In this document: piece by piece, positions 34,981 to 44,119 of the stretch | How the letters are laid out: every line of letters begins with the position of its first letter | Numbering within the stretch: position 1 is the stretch's first letter | Source: JBGPGW01 sp046349515 | Lineage (GTDB): Bacteria > Pseudomonadota > Alphaproteobacteria > CADEGL01 | Length of the DNA stretch: 64,000 nt | Direction: 5' to 3' | Assembly (NCBI GenBank): GCA_046349515.1 | Contig: JAXMCE010000009.1 | Location: forward strand, 62,001 to 126,000 | The notes under the pieces: model-generated | Told to the model about the DNA's origin: nothing | What the model saw: the letters and a program-made list of their open reading frames with translations, nothing else | Database searches by the model: none | Program-made: the position numbers and the translations under genes

Positions 34981-35637
34981 ATGCATCCCCGTATCGCGTT
35001 CCTGACCATCGGCCGGGCGCCGCGCGGCGACATCGTGCCGGTGATCGCGGCGGAGCTCGGCGATGCCGTCGATGTGGTCGAGGCCGGCGCGCTCGACGGG
35101 CTCGACGATGGCAGCGTCGCGCTCCTAGCGCCTAAGCCGGGCGACTACGTGCTCATCACGCGCGCCAACGGGCGCGAGGTGCTCGTGGGCAAGCCGGCCG
35201 TGACCGCGCGGCTCCAGGCCATCATCGAGCGGCTCGAAGCCACGACCGACGCCTTCGTCGTTCTCTGCACGGGCGCGTTTCCCCAGCTCTGCTCGAAGCG
35301 CCCGATCCTCGAGCCCGACCGCATGATGAAGGCCATGGTGGATGCGCTGTGGCGCGGCGGGATTCTGGGCGTGCTCCTCCCCGTCGAGGCGCAGCGCGAG
35401 CCGAACCGGGCGCTCTGGGGCGATCGGCCGCTCGCGATCGAGATCGCGTCGCCCTACGGAGATGCGGCGGCGCTCCGCCGCGCGGGCGAATCCCTCAAGC
35501 GCGCGGGCGCGAGCCTCGTCGCCATGAGCTGCATGGGCTACACGCCGGCGATGAAGGACGCGCTCCGCGCCATCACGGGCGCGCCGGCGCTGCTCCCGGC
35601 GACCGTCGCCGCGCACTTCATCCGCGAAAGTCTCTGA
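34981..35637 (+). CDS. aroM: AroM family protein
   Basis: The protein has 218 residues. The N-terminus RIAFLTIGRAPRGDIVPVIA and the segments FVVLCTGAFPQLCSKRP and LVAMSCMGYTPAMKDALR match AroM. AroM is conserved but has no assigned reaction; in Escherichia coli it lies near aroL. Here no aromatic pathway gene is close, and it diverges from ilvD. Confidence 0.85.
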   Translation: MHPRIAFLTIGRAPRGDIVPVIAAELGDAVDVVEAGALDGLDDGSVALLAPKPGDYVLITRANGREVLVGKPAVTARLQAIIERLEATTDAFVVLCTGAFPQLCSKRPILEPDRMMKAMVDALWRGGILGVLLPVEAQREPNRALWGDRPLAIEIASPYGDAAALRRAGESLKRAGASLVAMSCMGYTPAMKDALRAITGAPALLPATVAAHFIRESL

Positions 35638-35732
35638 CCTCGACCTGCGCTCCGGGCCGTCCGCACGATTTCATGGTACATTCCGCCGCGCGTGCGACAC
35701 GGGCGCGTTCCATTGCGAGGCAGGAGATATCC

Positions 35733-36296
35733 ATGACGATTCGAGGGATAACCGCGGCGCTGATCGCCATGCTTCTCCTGTTCGGCGCGCAGGCGGTCTC
35801 GAGCGCGCCGCCGGAGGGCGTCGGACCCAAGGGCAAGGGCGCACAGGCAGCCGGACAATCCAAAGGCCACGGTCAAGGTCAGGGACAAGGTCAGGGTCAG
35901 GGACAAGGTCAGGGACAAGGTCAGGGACAAGGCCAGGGACAGGGACAGAGCGCCGGGCAATCGAGCGACGGCAGCGTCTCGATCTCGATCAGCGTCGGCG
36001 ACCGCGCCACCATTCGCGACTACTACCAAAGCCAGTTCAGTAGGGGCCACTGTCCGCCGGGCCTCGCCAAGAAGAACAACGGCTGCCTGCCGCCCGGCCA
36101 GGCCAAGAAGCTCTGGGCCGTCGGCCAACCGCTGCCGTCCGACGTCGTGCTCGAAGACCTGCCGGCGCGCCTCCGCGCGAGGCTGGCCGTGCCGCCGTCG
36201 GGCTACAAATATGTCCGCGCCGCGGCCGACATCCTGCTCATCGCGACCGGCACCAAGATGGTCGTCGACGGGATCGAGGATCTGGGCCAGCGCTGA
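35733..36296 (+). CDS. Secreted RcnB/CigR-like protein with Gly-Gln repeat
   Basis: The protein has 187 residues. AGGAG lies about 6 bases before ATG 35733. A signal peptide (GITAALIAMLLLFGAQAVSS, cut near SSA) directs it to the periplasm. Residues 47-72 are thirteen Gly-Gln pairs, encoded by a hexamer repeat. The C-terminal domain has CPPGLAKKNNGCLPPGQAKK and GYKYVRAAADILLIATGTKM, the pattern of RcnB/CigR-type periplasmic proteins. Function unknown; RcnB itself affects nickel and cobalt homeostasis. Confidence 0.85.
   Translation: MTIRGITAALIAMLLLFGAQAVSSAPPEGVGPKGKGAQAAGQSKGHGQGQGQGQGQGQGQGQGQGQGQGQGQSAGQSSDGSVSISISVGDRATIRDYYQSQFSRGHCPPGLAKKNNGCLPPGQAKKLWAVGQPLPSDVVLEDLPARLRARLAVPPSGYKYVRAAADILLIATGTKMVVDGIEDLGQR
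35871..35948 (+). repeat. Hexanucleotide coding repeat (13 x GGNCAR)
   Basis: Thirteen uninterrupted 6-base units, mostly alternating GGTCAG and GGACAA (an approximate 12-base period), encode thirteen Gly-Gln pairs. Copy number changes would keep the reading frame. Confidence 0.9.
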
Positions 36297-36371
36297 GAGA
36301 TGAAGCCGCGGCGCGGCGACGGGACACGCCCGGCCGCGGGTTCGGCACTTCGTCCGTGGATTGTCGCGGCC

Positions 36372-39080
36372 TCAGCCGAGCCGGCTGAGCGCCTGGCGCA
36401 GGCGGTCGCGCGCCTCCTCCGCCTCGGCACGCCGCTCGCGCTGGAGCTCGACGACTTCGGGCGGCGCCTTGGCGACGAAAGCCGCGTCGCCGAGCTTCTT
36501 GTCGATCTTGCCGATCTCGCCTTCGAGCCGCGCCACTTCGCGGTCGAGCCGCGTGCGTTCCTTCTCGAGGTCGATGACGCCCGCGAGCGGCAACGCCACG
36601 GTCGCCTCGCCGACGAGCAGCTGCGCCGAGCCCTTGGGCACGGCCGCGTCGCGCTCGATCGCCTTGAGGCGCGCCAGCCGCACGATGAGGTCGCGGTGCC
36701 GATCGAACCGCGCGAGGGTCTCCGTCGATGCCCCGTTCAAGACCATGTCGATCTGCGCCGCGGGCGAGACGTTCATCTCCGCGCGCACGGCGCGGATGGA
36801 GGAAATGAGCGAAACGACCCAGCCCATCTCGGCGTCCGCCGTCGCATCGCCCGCGACGGGAGAGAGATCGGGCCAGGACTCGCGGATCAGCATCGGGCCG
36901 GTCTTGAAGCCGAGCTTCTCCCACAGCTCCTCGGTGATGAAGGGCATGAACGGATGGAGGAGCGCCAGGAGCGTGCGCAGCACATAGGCGGTCGCCGCGC
37001 GCGTCTCCTCCTTGGCGGCGGCGTCCGCCCCCAGCAGGATGGGCTTCGTGAACTCCACGTACCAGTCGCAGAACGTGCCCCAGGTGAACTGGTAGAGCGC
37101 GGAAGCAGCGTCATTGAAGCGATAGGCATCGAGCGCCTCGTCGACCGCGCCTGCCGTGCGCGCAAGCTCGCCCAGGATCCAGCGGTTGACAGTGAGCCTC
37201 GCCTGCCCCGGCTCGAAGCGGCGCACGGCGATCGCGTCGTTCATCTCGCAATAGCGCGCCGCGTTCCACAGCTTGGTCGCGAAATTGCGATAGCCCTCGA
37301 CGCGCTTCTCCGAGAGCTTGATGTCGCGCCCCTGCGCCGCGAGGGCCGCAAGCGTGAAGCGCATCGCGTCCGCCCCGTACTTGTCGATGAGGTCGAGAGG
37401 GTCGATGACGTTCCCCTTCGACTTCGACATCTTCTGGCCCTTCTCGTCGCGGACGAGGGCGTGGATGTAGACGGTGTGGAACGGCTCCTTCTTCATGAAG
37501 TGGAGGCCCGTCATCATCATGCGCGCGACCCAGAAGAAGATGATGTCGAAGCCCGTCACCAGCACGTCGGTCGGGTAGTAGCGCTTGAGCGCCGCTGTCT
37601 CGTCCGGCCAGCCCAAGGTCGAGAACGGCCACAGGGCCGAGGAGAACCAGGTGTCCAGCACGTCGGGATCGCGGCGGAGCTCCGCAGGCTTGCCGTAGTG
37701 CTTGGCGGCGGCCGCCTGGGCCTCATCCTCGGTGAGTTCGACGAAGGCCGTGCCGTCCGGCCCGTACCAGGCGGGAATCTGGTGCCCCCACCAGAGCTGG
37801 CGCGAGACGCACCAGGGCTGGATGTTGCGCATCCACTCGAAATAGGTGTGGGCCCACTGGGCGGGCACGAAGCGCGTGCGCCCCTCCTCGACCGCGGCGA
37901 TGGCGGGCTTGGCCAAGGTGGCCGCGTCGCAGAACCACTGGTCGGTCAGCCACGGCTCGATCGGCACGCCCGAGCGGTCGCCGTAGGGAACGGTATGGGT
38001 GATCTCCTCGGCCTTCTCGACGAGGCCGAGCGCCTCGAGATCGGCGAGCACGCGCTTTCGCGCCTCCATGCGCTCGAGGCCGCGATAGGCCTCGGGCACC
38101 GTATCGATGAGATGCGCGTCCGCATCGAAGATGTTGACCATGGCCAGGCCGTGCCGGCGCGCGACCTCGAAGTCGTTGAAGTCGTGGGCGGGCGTGATCT
38201 TGACCGCCCCGCTGCCGTGCTCGGGGTCCGCGTAGTCGTCGGCGACGATCGGGATGCGGCGCCCCACGAGCGGCAGGACCGCGTGCCGGCCCACGAGCGC
38301 GCGGTAGCGCTCGTCGTCCGGGTGGACCGCGATGGCTGTGTCGCCCAGCATCGTCTCCGGTCGAGTCGTGGCCACACAAATGTAAGTGTTTTCAGTGCCT
38401 TCAATCGGATACTTCAAGTGCCATAGATGCCCCTTCACCTCCCGTTGCTCGACCTCGAGGTCCGAGATCGCGGTGTGGAATCGGGGGTCCCAATTGACCA
38501 GGCGCTTGTCCCGGTAGATGAGGCCCGCCTTGTGGAGCTCGACGAAGACCTTGCGCACGGCGCGCGACAGGGTCTCGTCCATGGTGAAGGCCTCGCGCGA
38601 CCAGTCGGCCGAGGCGCCGAGGCGCTTCAGCTGGCGCGTGATCGTGCCGCCGCTTTCCTCCTTCCAGCGCCAGACCCGCTCGACGAACGCCTCGCGCCCG
38701 AGGAGCTTCTGATTGGGGCTCGCGACCGTCTTCCCGCGGGCGAGCGCGACGCCCTCGGCTGCGAGCTGGCGCTCGACCACCATCTGCGTCGCGATGCCGG
38801 CATGGTCCGTCCCCGGCTGCCACAAGACGTCGCGCCCGCGCATGCGCTCGCGCCGGATGAGGATGTCCTGGAGCGTGTTGTTGAGCGCGTGACCCATGTG
38901 CAGACTGCCCGTCACGTTGGGCGGCGGGATCACGATGCAGTAAGGCTTGGCCTTGGACGAGGGATCGCAACGGAAGGCGCCCGAGCTTTCCCAAGCCGCG
39001 TAGAGGCGCGTCTCGACCTCGCCCGGGCGATAGGTCTTTTCGAGAGTCGATGTCGGTTCGGATCGCTCCGGTTCGCTCAC
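36372..39080 (-). CDS. valS: Valine--tRNA ligase
   Basis: Class I synthetase for tRNA-Val. The protein has 902 residues. IPPPNVTGSLHMGHALNNTL holds the HIGH motif near residue 55, and KMSKSKGNVIDPLDLIDKYG the KMSK motif. A central editing domain and a C-terminal coiled-coil arm (residues about 835-900, rich in Arg, Glu and Leu) are both present. It is the last gene of the leftward run pcm-like, tolC, popZ, valS, a synteny common in alphaproteobacteria. Confidence 0.97.
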   Translation of the reverse strand: MSEPERSEPTSTLEKTYRPGEVETRLYAAWESSGAFRCDPSSKAKPYCIVIPPPNVTGSLHMGHALNNTLQDILIRRERMRGRDVLWQPGTDHAGIATQMVVERQLAAEGVALARGKTVASPNQKLLGREAFVERVWRWKEESGGTITRQLKRLGASADWSREAFTMDETLSRAVRKVFVELHKAGLIYRDKRLVNWDPRFHTAISDLEVEQREVKGHLWHLKYPIEGTENTYICVATTRPETMLGDTAIAVHPDDERYRALVGRHAVLPLVGRRIPIVADDYADPEHGSGAVKITPAHDFNDFEVARRHGLAMVNIFDADAHLIDTVPEAYRGLERMEARKRVLADLEALGLVEKAEEITHTVPYGDRSGVPIEPWLTDQWFCDAATLAKPAIAAVEEGRTRFVPAQWAHTYFEWMRNIQPWCVSRQLWWGHQIPAWYGPDGTAFVELTEDEAQAAAAKHYGKPAELRRDPDVLDTWFSSALWPFSTLGWPDETAALKRYYPTDVLVTGFDIIFFWVARMMMTGLHFMKKEPFHTVYIHALVRDEKGQKMSKSKGNVIDPLDLIDKYGADAMRFTLAALAAQGRDIKLSEKRVEGYRNFATKLWNAARYCEMNDAIAVRRFEPGQARLTVNRWILGELARTAGAVDEALDAYRFNDAASALYQFTWGTFCDWYVEFTKPILLGADAAAKEETRAATAYVLRTLLALLHPFMPFITEELWEKLGFKTGPMLIRESWPDLSPVAGDATADAEMGWVVSLISSIRAVRAEMNVSPAAQIDMVLNGASTETLARFDRHRDLIVRLARLKAIERDAAVPKGSAQLLVGEATVALPLAGVIDLEKERTRLDREVARLEGEIGKIDKKLGDAAFVAKAPPEVVELQRERRAEAEEARDRLRQALSRLG

Positions 39081-39113
39081 GGCCGTGATCTCAAGCGATT
39101 GTGGGGAAGCGCC

Positions 39114-39767
39114 TCAGTCCTCGGCGCGGCGGACCATCTCGCGGATTTCCTTCTGCACGAGACGCTGGACGATCTCGGGCAGATTCCCGTCGAGCCATTC
39201 GCGCAGCATGGGGCGCAACAGATCGCGGACGATGTCTTCGATGGTGCGGGAGCCCTGGCCAAGCGGCAGGCCCGAACCGTCGTCGCCGCCATGGAGCACC
39301 GAGGCGAGAGCCCCGAAGGCGTGCATGGCCTGATCGGCGGCGTGCGCGGAGATGATCCGGTCGTTACGGGCCGCGGGCGCCTCGTGGGGCTCGGCCATCC
39401 CCTCGTCCATGGCCGCCTCGGCGCCGCGCTCGGCCGCATCGACCATTTCGAGCACGGGCTCGTCGCCTGCCTCGTCATGGAGCGGCTCATCCGCATGCGC
39501 CGGTTCCGCCTGCAGTTCGGCCGCCGGCGGCGGGGGCGGCTCCGCGGCGCGCGCGCTCGCCGGAGGCGCAGCCGGCGGCTCCTCGACGACCTCGGTCAGC
39601 TCGATGACGTCCTCTTCGGCCGCGGCGCCGTTGCTCTCCTTCGCCGCCTCTGCCGGCTTCTCGGCGGGCGCTTCGCCCTCGGGCTGGTTGTCCTCGGAGA
39701 TGATCCGCCTGATCGAGGCCAGGATCTCTTCCATGGACGGTTCTTGCTGGGTCTTGGGATCGCTCAC
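39114..39767 (-). CDS. popZ: Polar organising protein PopZ-like (DUF2497)
   Basis: The protein has 217 residues. The N-terminus reads QEPSMEEILASIRRIISEDN, the DUF2497/PopZ signature helix. A long acidic Pro/Ala/Glu-rich disordered middle follows (residues 28-150), and the C-terminal oligomerisation helices read VRDLLRPMLREWLDGNLPEI and QRLVQKEIREMVRR. In Caulobacter PopZ forms polar condensates that anchor chromosome centromeres; that role here is inferred from the conserved ends. It lies 33 bases before valS. Confidence 0.9.
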   Translation of the reverse strand: MSDPKTQQEPSMEEILASIRRIISEDNQPEGEAPAEKPAEAAKESNGAAAEEDVIELTEVVEEPPAAPPASARAAEPPPPPAAELQAEPAHADEPLHDEAGDEPVLEMVDAAERGAEAAMDEGMAEPHEAPAARNDRIISAHAADQAMHAFGALASVLHGGDDGSGLPLGQGSRTIEDIVRDLLRPMLREWLDGNLPEIVQRLVQKEIREMVRRAED

Positions 39768-39865
39768 GCCAAGCCTCCGACCGGCGCCAGGGCGCGCGGT
39801 GCCAACATCGCTGGGCAGTATAACGAACGAGCCTAGGCGGACAACGCTTTACGAATCGTTTCCGC

Positions 39866-41260
39866 TCATTCCTTGGGCACGCCGGTGCCGATCCACTTGT
39901 CCCGCACCTCGTTGTAGTGCTTGAGCGGGTCGTACCGCTCGACCGGCAGGTTGAGATAGGCGGAGGTCAGGCTGCCGACGGCATAGCGGACCCGGTAGGC
40001 GCCGACCACGTAGTCCCGCCGGGCCCGGACCAGGCTGACGCGCGAATCGCGCAATTCCTGCTCGGCGTCGAGGACGTCGAGGACCGTGCGCAGGCCCGCC
40101 GTGGCCTCCTGCTCCACGCCCTCGAGGGCGATTCGATTGGCTTCCGTCTGCTTCGTGAAGGCATCGACCTGCGCATGGGCGCTCGTCATGTCCTGCCAGG
40201 CGGAAATGGCGTCTTCGACGACCTGGCGGCGCGCCTGGTCGACCTGGATCCGCCGCTGACCGGCCACTTGCTTGGCCTCGCGGACGCGGGCCTCGACCGT
40301 GCCCGCCTGGTAGAGCGGCACGGTGAGACGCGCGAGGGCGCGCGCGCTCTTGTCGCGGCTGTAGGTGTCGATCGTGTTGTCGTCCTTGCGGAGCTCGCCG
40401 ACGAAGGCGACCGTGGGCAGCAATTCGCCGAAGACGAGATCGACGTCGGCCTGGGCGGCCTTCTGGTCGAAATCGGCCGCGCGCACCGTCGGGTTGTTGG
40501 TGCTCGCGAGCGTGATGGTCTCCTGGAGATTCCCAGGCAGGTCCTTGGGCAACGGCGGCTCGGTCAGCTTGACCGGCATCTCGCCGACGATGCGCTGGTA
40601 GATCGCGCGCGATGTCTCGAGCGCCCCTTCCGACCCGATGCGCTCCGCCGTCGAGCGCGCGAGGCGCGCCTCGGCCTGCGAGACGTCGGTGCGCGTCACT
40701 TCGCCGACCTCGAACCGATCGAGCGTCGCTTCGAGCTGCTTGCGCAGGACCTGCTCGTTGTTGATGTTGAGATCGAGCACGGCCTCGTCGCGGACGACGT
40801 TGAGATAAGCCGTGACGGCGTCGCGGAACACCAGCTGCTCGGTCGCCGACAGGCGCTGGCGCTCGGCGTTGACGCGCTGCTCGGCGCGCTCGGTCTCCGC
40901 GACCGTCCGGAAGCCGCGGAAGAGCGGCTGCGTGACGGCCAGGCTGTAGGTGCGCTGCCACCGGTTGAGCGACTGCGTTCCCGCCGTGGTCTGGTCGAAC
41001 AGGTTCTGGCTCTGCGATTCCTGGACGCGACCGGCATCGGCGGTGAAAGTCACGGTCGGCCGCCAACCGCCGAGCGCGCGCGGCACTTGCTCGTCCGTCG
41101 CGCGCAACAGGGCGCGCTGGGCGCCGATCGTCGGGTTGGTCAGATAGGTCTGGACCAGCGCCTCTTCGAGCGACTGGGCGAACGCCGTCGCCGGCGCGCC
41201 AACGGCGAGCGCCAGCACCGAGGCCGCAGCCAACATATCGTTCCGAGTGATCCGTCTCAT
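39866..41260 (-). CDS. tolC: TolC family outer membrane channel protein
   Basis: The protein has 464 residues. A signal peptide (MLAAASVLALAVGAPATAFA) is followed by SLEEALVQTYLTNPTIGAQR, the family start. Two OEP repeats of long alpha-helices are visible. The end of the second reads TAGLRTVLDVLDAEQELRDS, a TolC hallmark. It forms the outer-membrane duct for type I secretion and efflux. No pump or adaptor gene is nearby. It sits between the pcm-like gene (36-base gap) and popZ. Confidence 0.93.
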   Translation of the reverse strand: MRRITRNDMLAAASVLALAVGAPATAFAQSLEEALVQTYLTNPTIGAQRALLRATDEQVPRALGGWRPTVTFTADAGRVQESQSQNLFDQTTAGTQSLNRWQRTYSLAVTQPLFRGFRTVAETERAEQRVNAERQRLSATEQLVFRDAVTAYLNVVRDEAVLDLNINNEQVLRKQLEATLDRFEVGEVTRTDVSQAEARLARSTAERIGSEGALETSRAIYQRIVGEMPVKLTEPPLPKDLPGNLQETITLASTNNPTVRAADFDQKAAQADVDLVFGELLPTVAFVGELRKDDNTIDTYSRDKSARALARLTVPLYQAGTVEARVREAKQVAGQRRIQVDQARRQVVEDAISAWQDMTSAHAQVDAFTKQTEANRIALEGVEQEATAGLRTVLDVLDAEQELRDSRVSLVRARRDYVVGAYRVRYAVGSLTSAYLNLPVERYDPLKHYNEVRDKWIGTGVPKE

Positions 41261-41296
41261 CCGTCGCGTCCGTGGCCGATCCCGGCGGCTATTATA

Positions 41297-41947
41297 TTAG
41301 AATGTGAAGCTCGGAGCCATTTCGAAGCCTGGCAAGTCCGGCGTCGCTGCATCGAACAAGATCCGGTGCGATGTCAAGCCAGCCTGTCGCACGGCCAGGG
41401 TCGCGCGGCCGACACCATCGCTGTTCACGACCGTGACGAGCCGTCCGCCCTCCGCCAACTGCGCGAGGATGGACTCGGGTATCGCCGCGACCGTCCCTTC
41501 GATGACGATCACGTCGAACGGCGCCTCTGCCGTGCAGCCGTCCTTGAGGCGTCCGCGCACGACGTTGACATTGCCCGCCCCCACCTCCCGCAGCACCGAC
41601 GCGGCCGTCGCCGCGAGCGCCTGGTCGCTTTCGAGCGCGACGACGGAGGCGACGAGCCGGCCCAGCACCGCCGCGAGATAGCCCGTGCCGCAGCCCACCA
41701 CGAGAACCCGGTCCTCCTTGCGGAGCGCAGCGTTCTCGAGCAGGCGCGCGCCGACCATGGGCTCCATGAGGAACCGCCCGCTGCCGAGCGGGATGTCCTC
41801 GTCCACATAGGCGACGCCGCGCAGGGATGGAGGGACGAAACGTTCGCGCGGGACCTCGAGGAGCGCAGAGGTCAGGTCCGGATCCGTCACCCGATTCGTG
41901 CGAATCTGGTTGTCGACCATGTTCCGGCGCGCGACAGCGAAATTCAT
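41297..41947 (-). CDS. Pcm-like SAM methyltransferase-fold protein with altered substrate motif
   Basis: The protein has 216 residues from ATG at 41947. The SAM motif VLVVGCGTGYLAAVLGRLVA is intact. Where genuine Pcm (7878-8543 here) has IGFGQTVSQP, this protein has LGSGRFLMEP, losing the Ser/Thr residues that contact isoaspartate. It may not be a true repair methyltransferase. The C-terminus ends in hydrophobic SFTF. This divergent Pcm next to tolC, popZ and valS is conserved in many alphaproteobacteria, which suggests a specific role, unknown to me. Confidence 0.85.
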   Translation of the reverse strand: MNFAVARRNMVDNQIRTNRVTDPDLTSALLEVPRERFVPPSLRGVAYVDEDIPLGSGRFLMEPMVGARLLENAALRKEDRVLVVGCGTGYLAAVLGRLVASVVALESDQALAATAASVLREVGAGNVNVVRGRLKDGCTAEAPFDVIVIEGTVAAIPESILAQLAEGGRLVTVVNSDGVGRATLAVRQAGLTSHRILFDAATPDLPGFEMAPSFTF

Positions 41948-42060
41948 CACGATTCGACAATGACTTGCAGGAGGCCCCGAACGGTCGGAACTCTTAGCGC
42001 GTCTCCCCTCCGTCCACAAGCGCCTTCGGGGTAAGCCAGGGTTGCACCGGGCGGGCGGCC

Positions 42061-42090
42061 TTGACCGGGCTCGGAAGCGGGCCCTATACC
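42061..42090 (+). promoter_or_regulatory. Promoter of tRNA-Cys
   Basis: TTGACC (42061-42066) and TATACC (42085-42090) are 18 bases apart and lie 24 bases before the tRNA. The -35 matches the one seen upstream of the tRNA-Asn. Confidence 0.65.
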
Positions 42091-42113
42091 TCGCCCCTCA
42101 TGCGTGCCGCCGC

Positions 42114-42187
42114 GGCCGGGTGGCAGAGTGGCCATGCAGGGGACTGCAAATCCCCGTACGTCGGTTCGATTCCGGCCCCGGCCTCCA
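42114..42187 (+). tRNA. tRNA-Cys (anticodon GCA)
   Basis: The acceptor stem GGCCGGG (42114-42120) pairs with CCCGGCC (42177-42183). The anticodon arm is GGGGA CTGCAAA TCCCC with anticodon GCA, the T-arm loop is TTCGATT and the discriminator base is T, as for cysteine. CCA is encoded at 42185-42187. The DMT transporter gene starts 51 bases downstream. Confidence 0.97.
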
Positions 42188-42238
42188 ACCCCGCCGCCGC
42201 TGCGGCGGCCGGCGCTCATCACGGATCCAGGGACCCCC

Positions 42239-43120
42239 ATGAGCGCCCCCCGCCCCCAGAACATCCGCGCCGCCATCCTGTGGATGGGCGGCGCCCTCGT
42301 CTGCTTCGTGCTCATGGCGCTCTCGGGGCGCGAGCTCTCACGCGAGATCTCGACCTTCCAGATCGTCTTCTACCGCGCCGCGGTCGGCCTCGCCCTGCTG
42401 CTGCCTTATCTCCTCGTCGTCGGCTTCCGCCAGGTGCGCACGGCGCGCCTGCCCCTCCACATCGTGCGCAACACGATCCACTTCGGCGGCCAGTGCGCCT
42501 GGTTCTACGCCCTCGCGCTCATTCCGCTCGCCGAAGTCTTCGCGATCGAGTTCACCTCGCCCCTCTGGACCGCGATCCTGGCGGCCACCTTCCTCGGCGA
42601 GCGCGTCTCGCCCAAGCGCGCGCTCGCCATCTTTCTCGGCTTCGTCGGCGTCCTCATCGTGATCCGGCCGGGCATGGTCGAGATCCGCGGCGCGACCCTC
42701 TGGGCGCTCGCCGCGGCCATCCTCTACGCCACGAACTACACGGTGACGCGCGCCATGACGCGCACCGAATCCGCGCTCGCCATCGTGTTCTACATGAACG
42801 TCGTCCAGCTGCCCTTGAGCCTTGCCTTCGCCTGGCCGCGCTGGGCCGAGCTTTCGCCGCATCTCTGGGTCTGGGCCGGCGTGGTCGGCATCGTCGGCGT
42901 GACCGCGCATTTCTGCATCGCGCGCGCCTTCGCCCAGGCCGAGGCGACGGTCGTGGCGCCCATGGACTTCCTCCGCCTGCCCTTCATCGCGCTGGCGGGC
43001 TACCTCATCTATGACGAAGCGATCCACCCGCTCGTGGCGCTCGGCGCCCTCGTCATCATCGCCGGCAACTGGCTCAACATGCGCGCGAGCCACGCGACCG
43101 TGAAAATCGCATCGCGATAA
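42239..43120 (+). CDS. DMT-family (EamA) transporter
   Basis: The protein has 293 residues with about ten helices in two EamA repeats. ATG at 42239 gives MSAPRPQNIRAAILWMGGAL; the open frame before it crosses the tRNA. LIPLAEVFAIEFTSPLWTAI in repeat 1 and AQAEATVVAPMDFLRLPFIA in repeat 2 are the family landmarks. The substrate is unknown, usually an amino acid or metabolite. Confidence 0.9.
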   Translation: MSAPRPQNIRAAILWMGGALVCFVLMALSGRELSREISTFQIVFYRAAVGLALLLPYLLVVGFRQVRTARLPLHIVRNTIHFGGQCAWFYALALIPLAEVFAIEFTSPLWTAILAATFLGERVSPKRALAIFLGFVGVLIVIRPGMVEIRGATLWALAAAILYATNYTVTRAMTRTESALAIVFYMNVVQLPLSLAFAWPRWAELSPHLWVWAGVVGIVGVTAHFCIARAFAQAEATVVAPMDFLRLPFIALAGYLIYDEAIHPLVALGALVIIAGNWLNMRASHATVKIASR

Positions 43121-43185
43121 TGGGCGCCATTGGCGCGCGCGGGCGGCCGTATTAGGCTCGGCCGATCGTCACCAGGGGGAGCGTC

Positions 43186-44085
43186 ATGGCCCAAGAAGTG
43201 GTCGTCACCTGCGCCGTCACCGGCGCCCACAGCAACTTCCAGAAGCATCCGAACTTTCCGATCACGCCGAAGCAGATCGCGGACGCCTGCATCGAGGCGC
43301 GGAAGGCGGGCGCGGCCGTGACGCACATCCATGTGCGCGACCCGAAGACCGGCATGCGCATCTACGATCCCGCCCTCTTCCGCGAGGTCGTGCACCGCAT
43401 CCGCGATTCGGGCTCGGACGTCATCATCAACCTGACGACCGGCGAAGGCGGACGCTTCGCGCCCTCGGAGGAGAACCCGCGCGTCGGCGGTCCCGGCACG
43501 ACGCTCATGAAGCCGCTCGACCGCCTCGTCCACATCGAGGAGCTCCGGCCCGACATCGCGACGCTCGACTGCGGCACGATGAATTTCGGCGAGACCGTGT
43601 TCATGAATACGCCCGAGCATTTGCGCATCATGGCCAAGCGCATCAAGGAGCTCGGCGTGAAGCCGGAAATCGAGTGCTTCGAGATGGGCCACATTCTGCT
43701 GGCCAAGGACCTGATCGCGCGGGGTCTCATCGAGGATCCGCCGCTGTTCCAGCTGTGCCTCGGCATCCAGTGGAGCGCGCCTGCGACGCCCGAGGTCATG
43801 CAGACCATGCGCAACCTTCTCCCCGCCAACGCCAAATGGGCCGCCTTCGGCATCTCGCGCTGGGAGTTCAACATGGTCGCGGCCGCGGTCAATCTCGGCG
43901 GCCAGGTGCGAGTCGGACTCGAGGACAATCTTTATTTGGAGAAGGGCGTGTTCGGCACCAACGGCCAGCTCGTCGAGAAGGCCGTGCGCATCGTGCGCGA
44001 GCTCGGGGCCGAGCCGGTCGAGCCCAAGCGCGCGGCCGAGATCCTCGAGCTTCCGCCGCGCGGGCAGTCGGCGCCGAAGAATTGA
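43186..44085 (+). CDS. Beta-keto acid cleavage enzyme family (BKACE, DUF849)
   Basis: The protein has 299 residues. EVVVTCAVTGAHSNFQKHPN starts the TIM barrel and AGAAVTHIHVRDPKTGMRIY holds the zinc His pair (HIH). EIECFEMGHILLAKDL and AKWAAFGISRWEFNMVAAAV carry the later ligand and CoA-site segments. The family condenses a beta-keto acid with acetyl-CoA; the specific substrate cannot be read. GGGGGAG lies 4 bases before the ATG. The dehydrogenase gene follows after 34 bases. Confidence 0.92.
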   Translation: MAQEVVVTCAVTGAHSNFQKHPNFPITPKQIADACIEARKAGAAVTHIHVRDPKTGMRIYDPALFREVVHRIRDSGSDVIINLTTGEGGRFAPSEENPRVGGPGTTLMKPLDRLVHIEELRPDIATLDCGTMNFGETVFMNTPEHLRIMAKRIKELGVKPEIECFEMGHILLAKDLIARGLIEDPPLFQLCLGIQWSAPATPEVMQTMRNLLPANAKWAAFGISRWEFNMVAAAVNLGGQVRVGLEDNLYLEKGVFGTNGQLVEKAVRIVRELGAEPVEPKRAAEILELPPRGQSAPKN

Positions 44086-44119
44086 GGCCCCATCCGGCCC
44101 GTCCCGTCCGACGCGCGCC

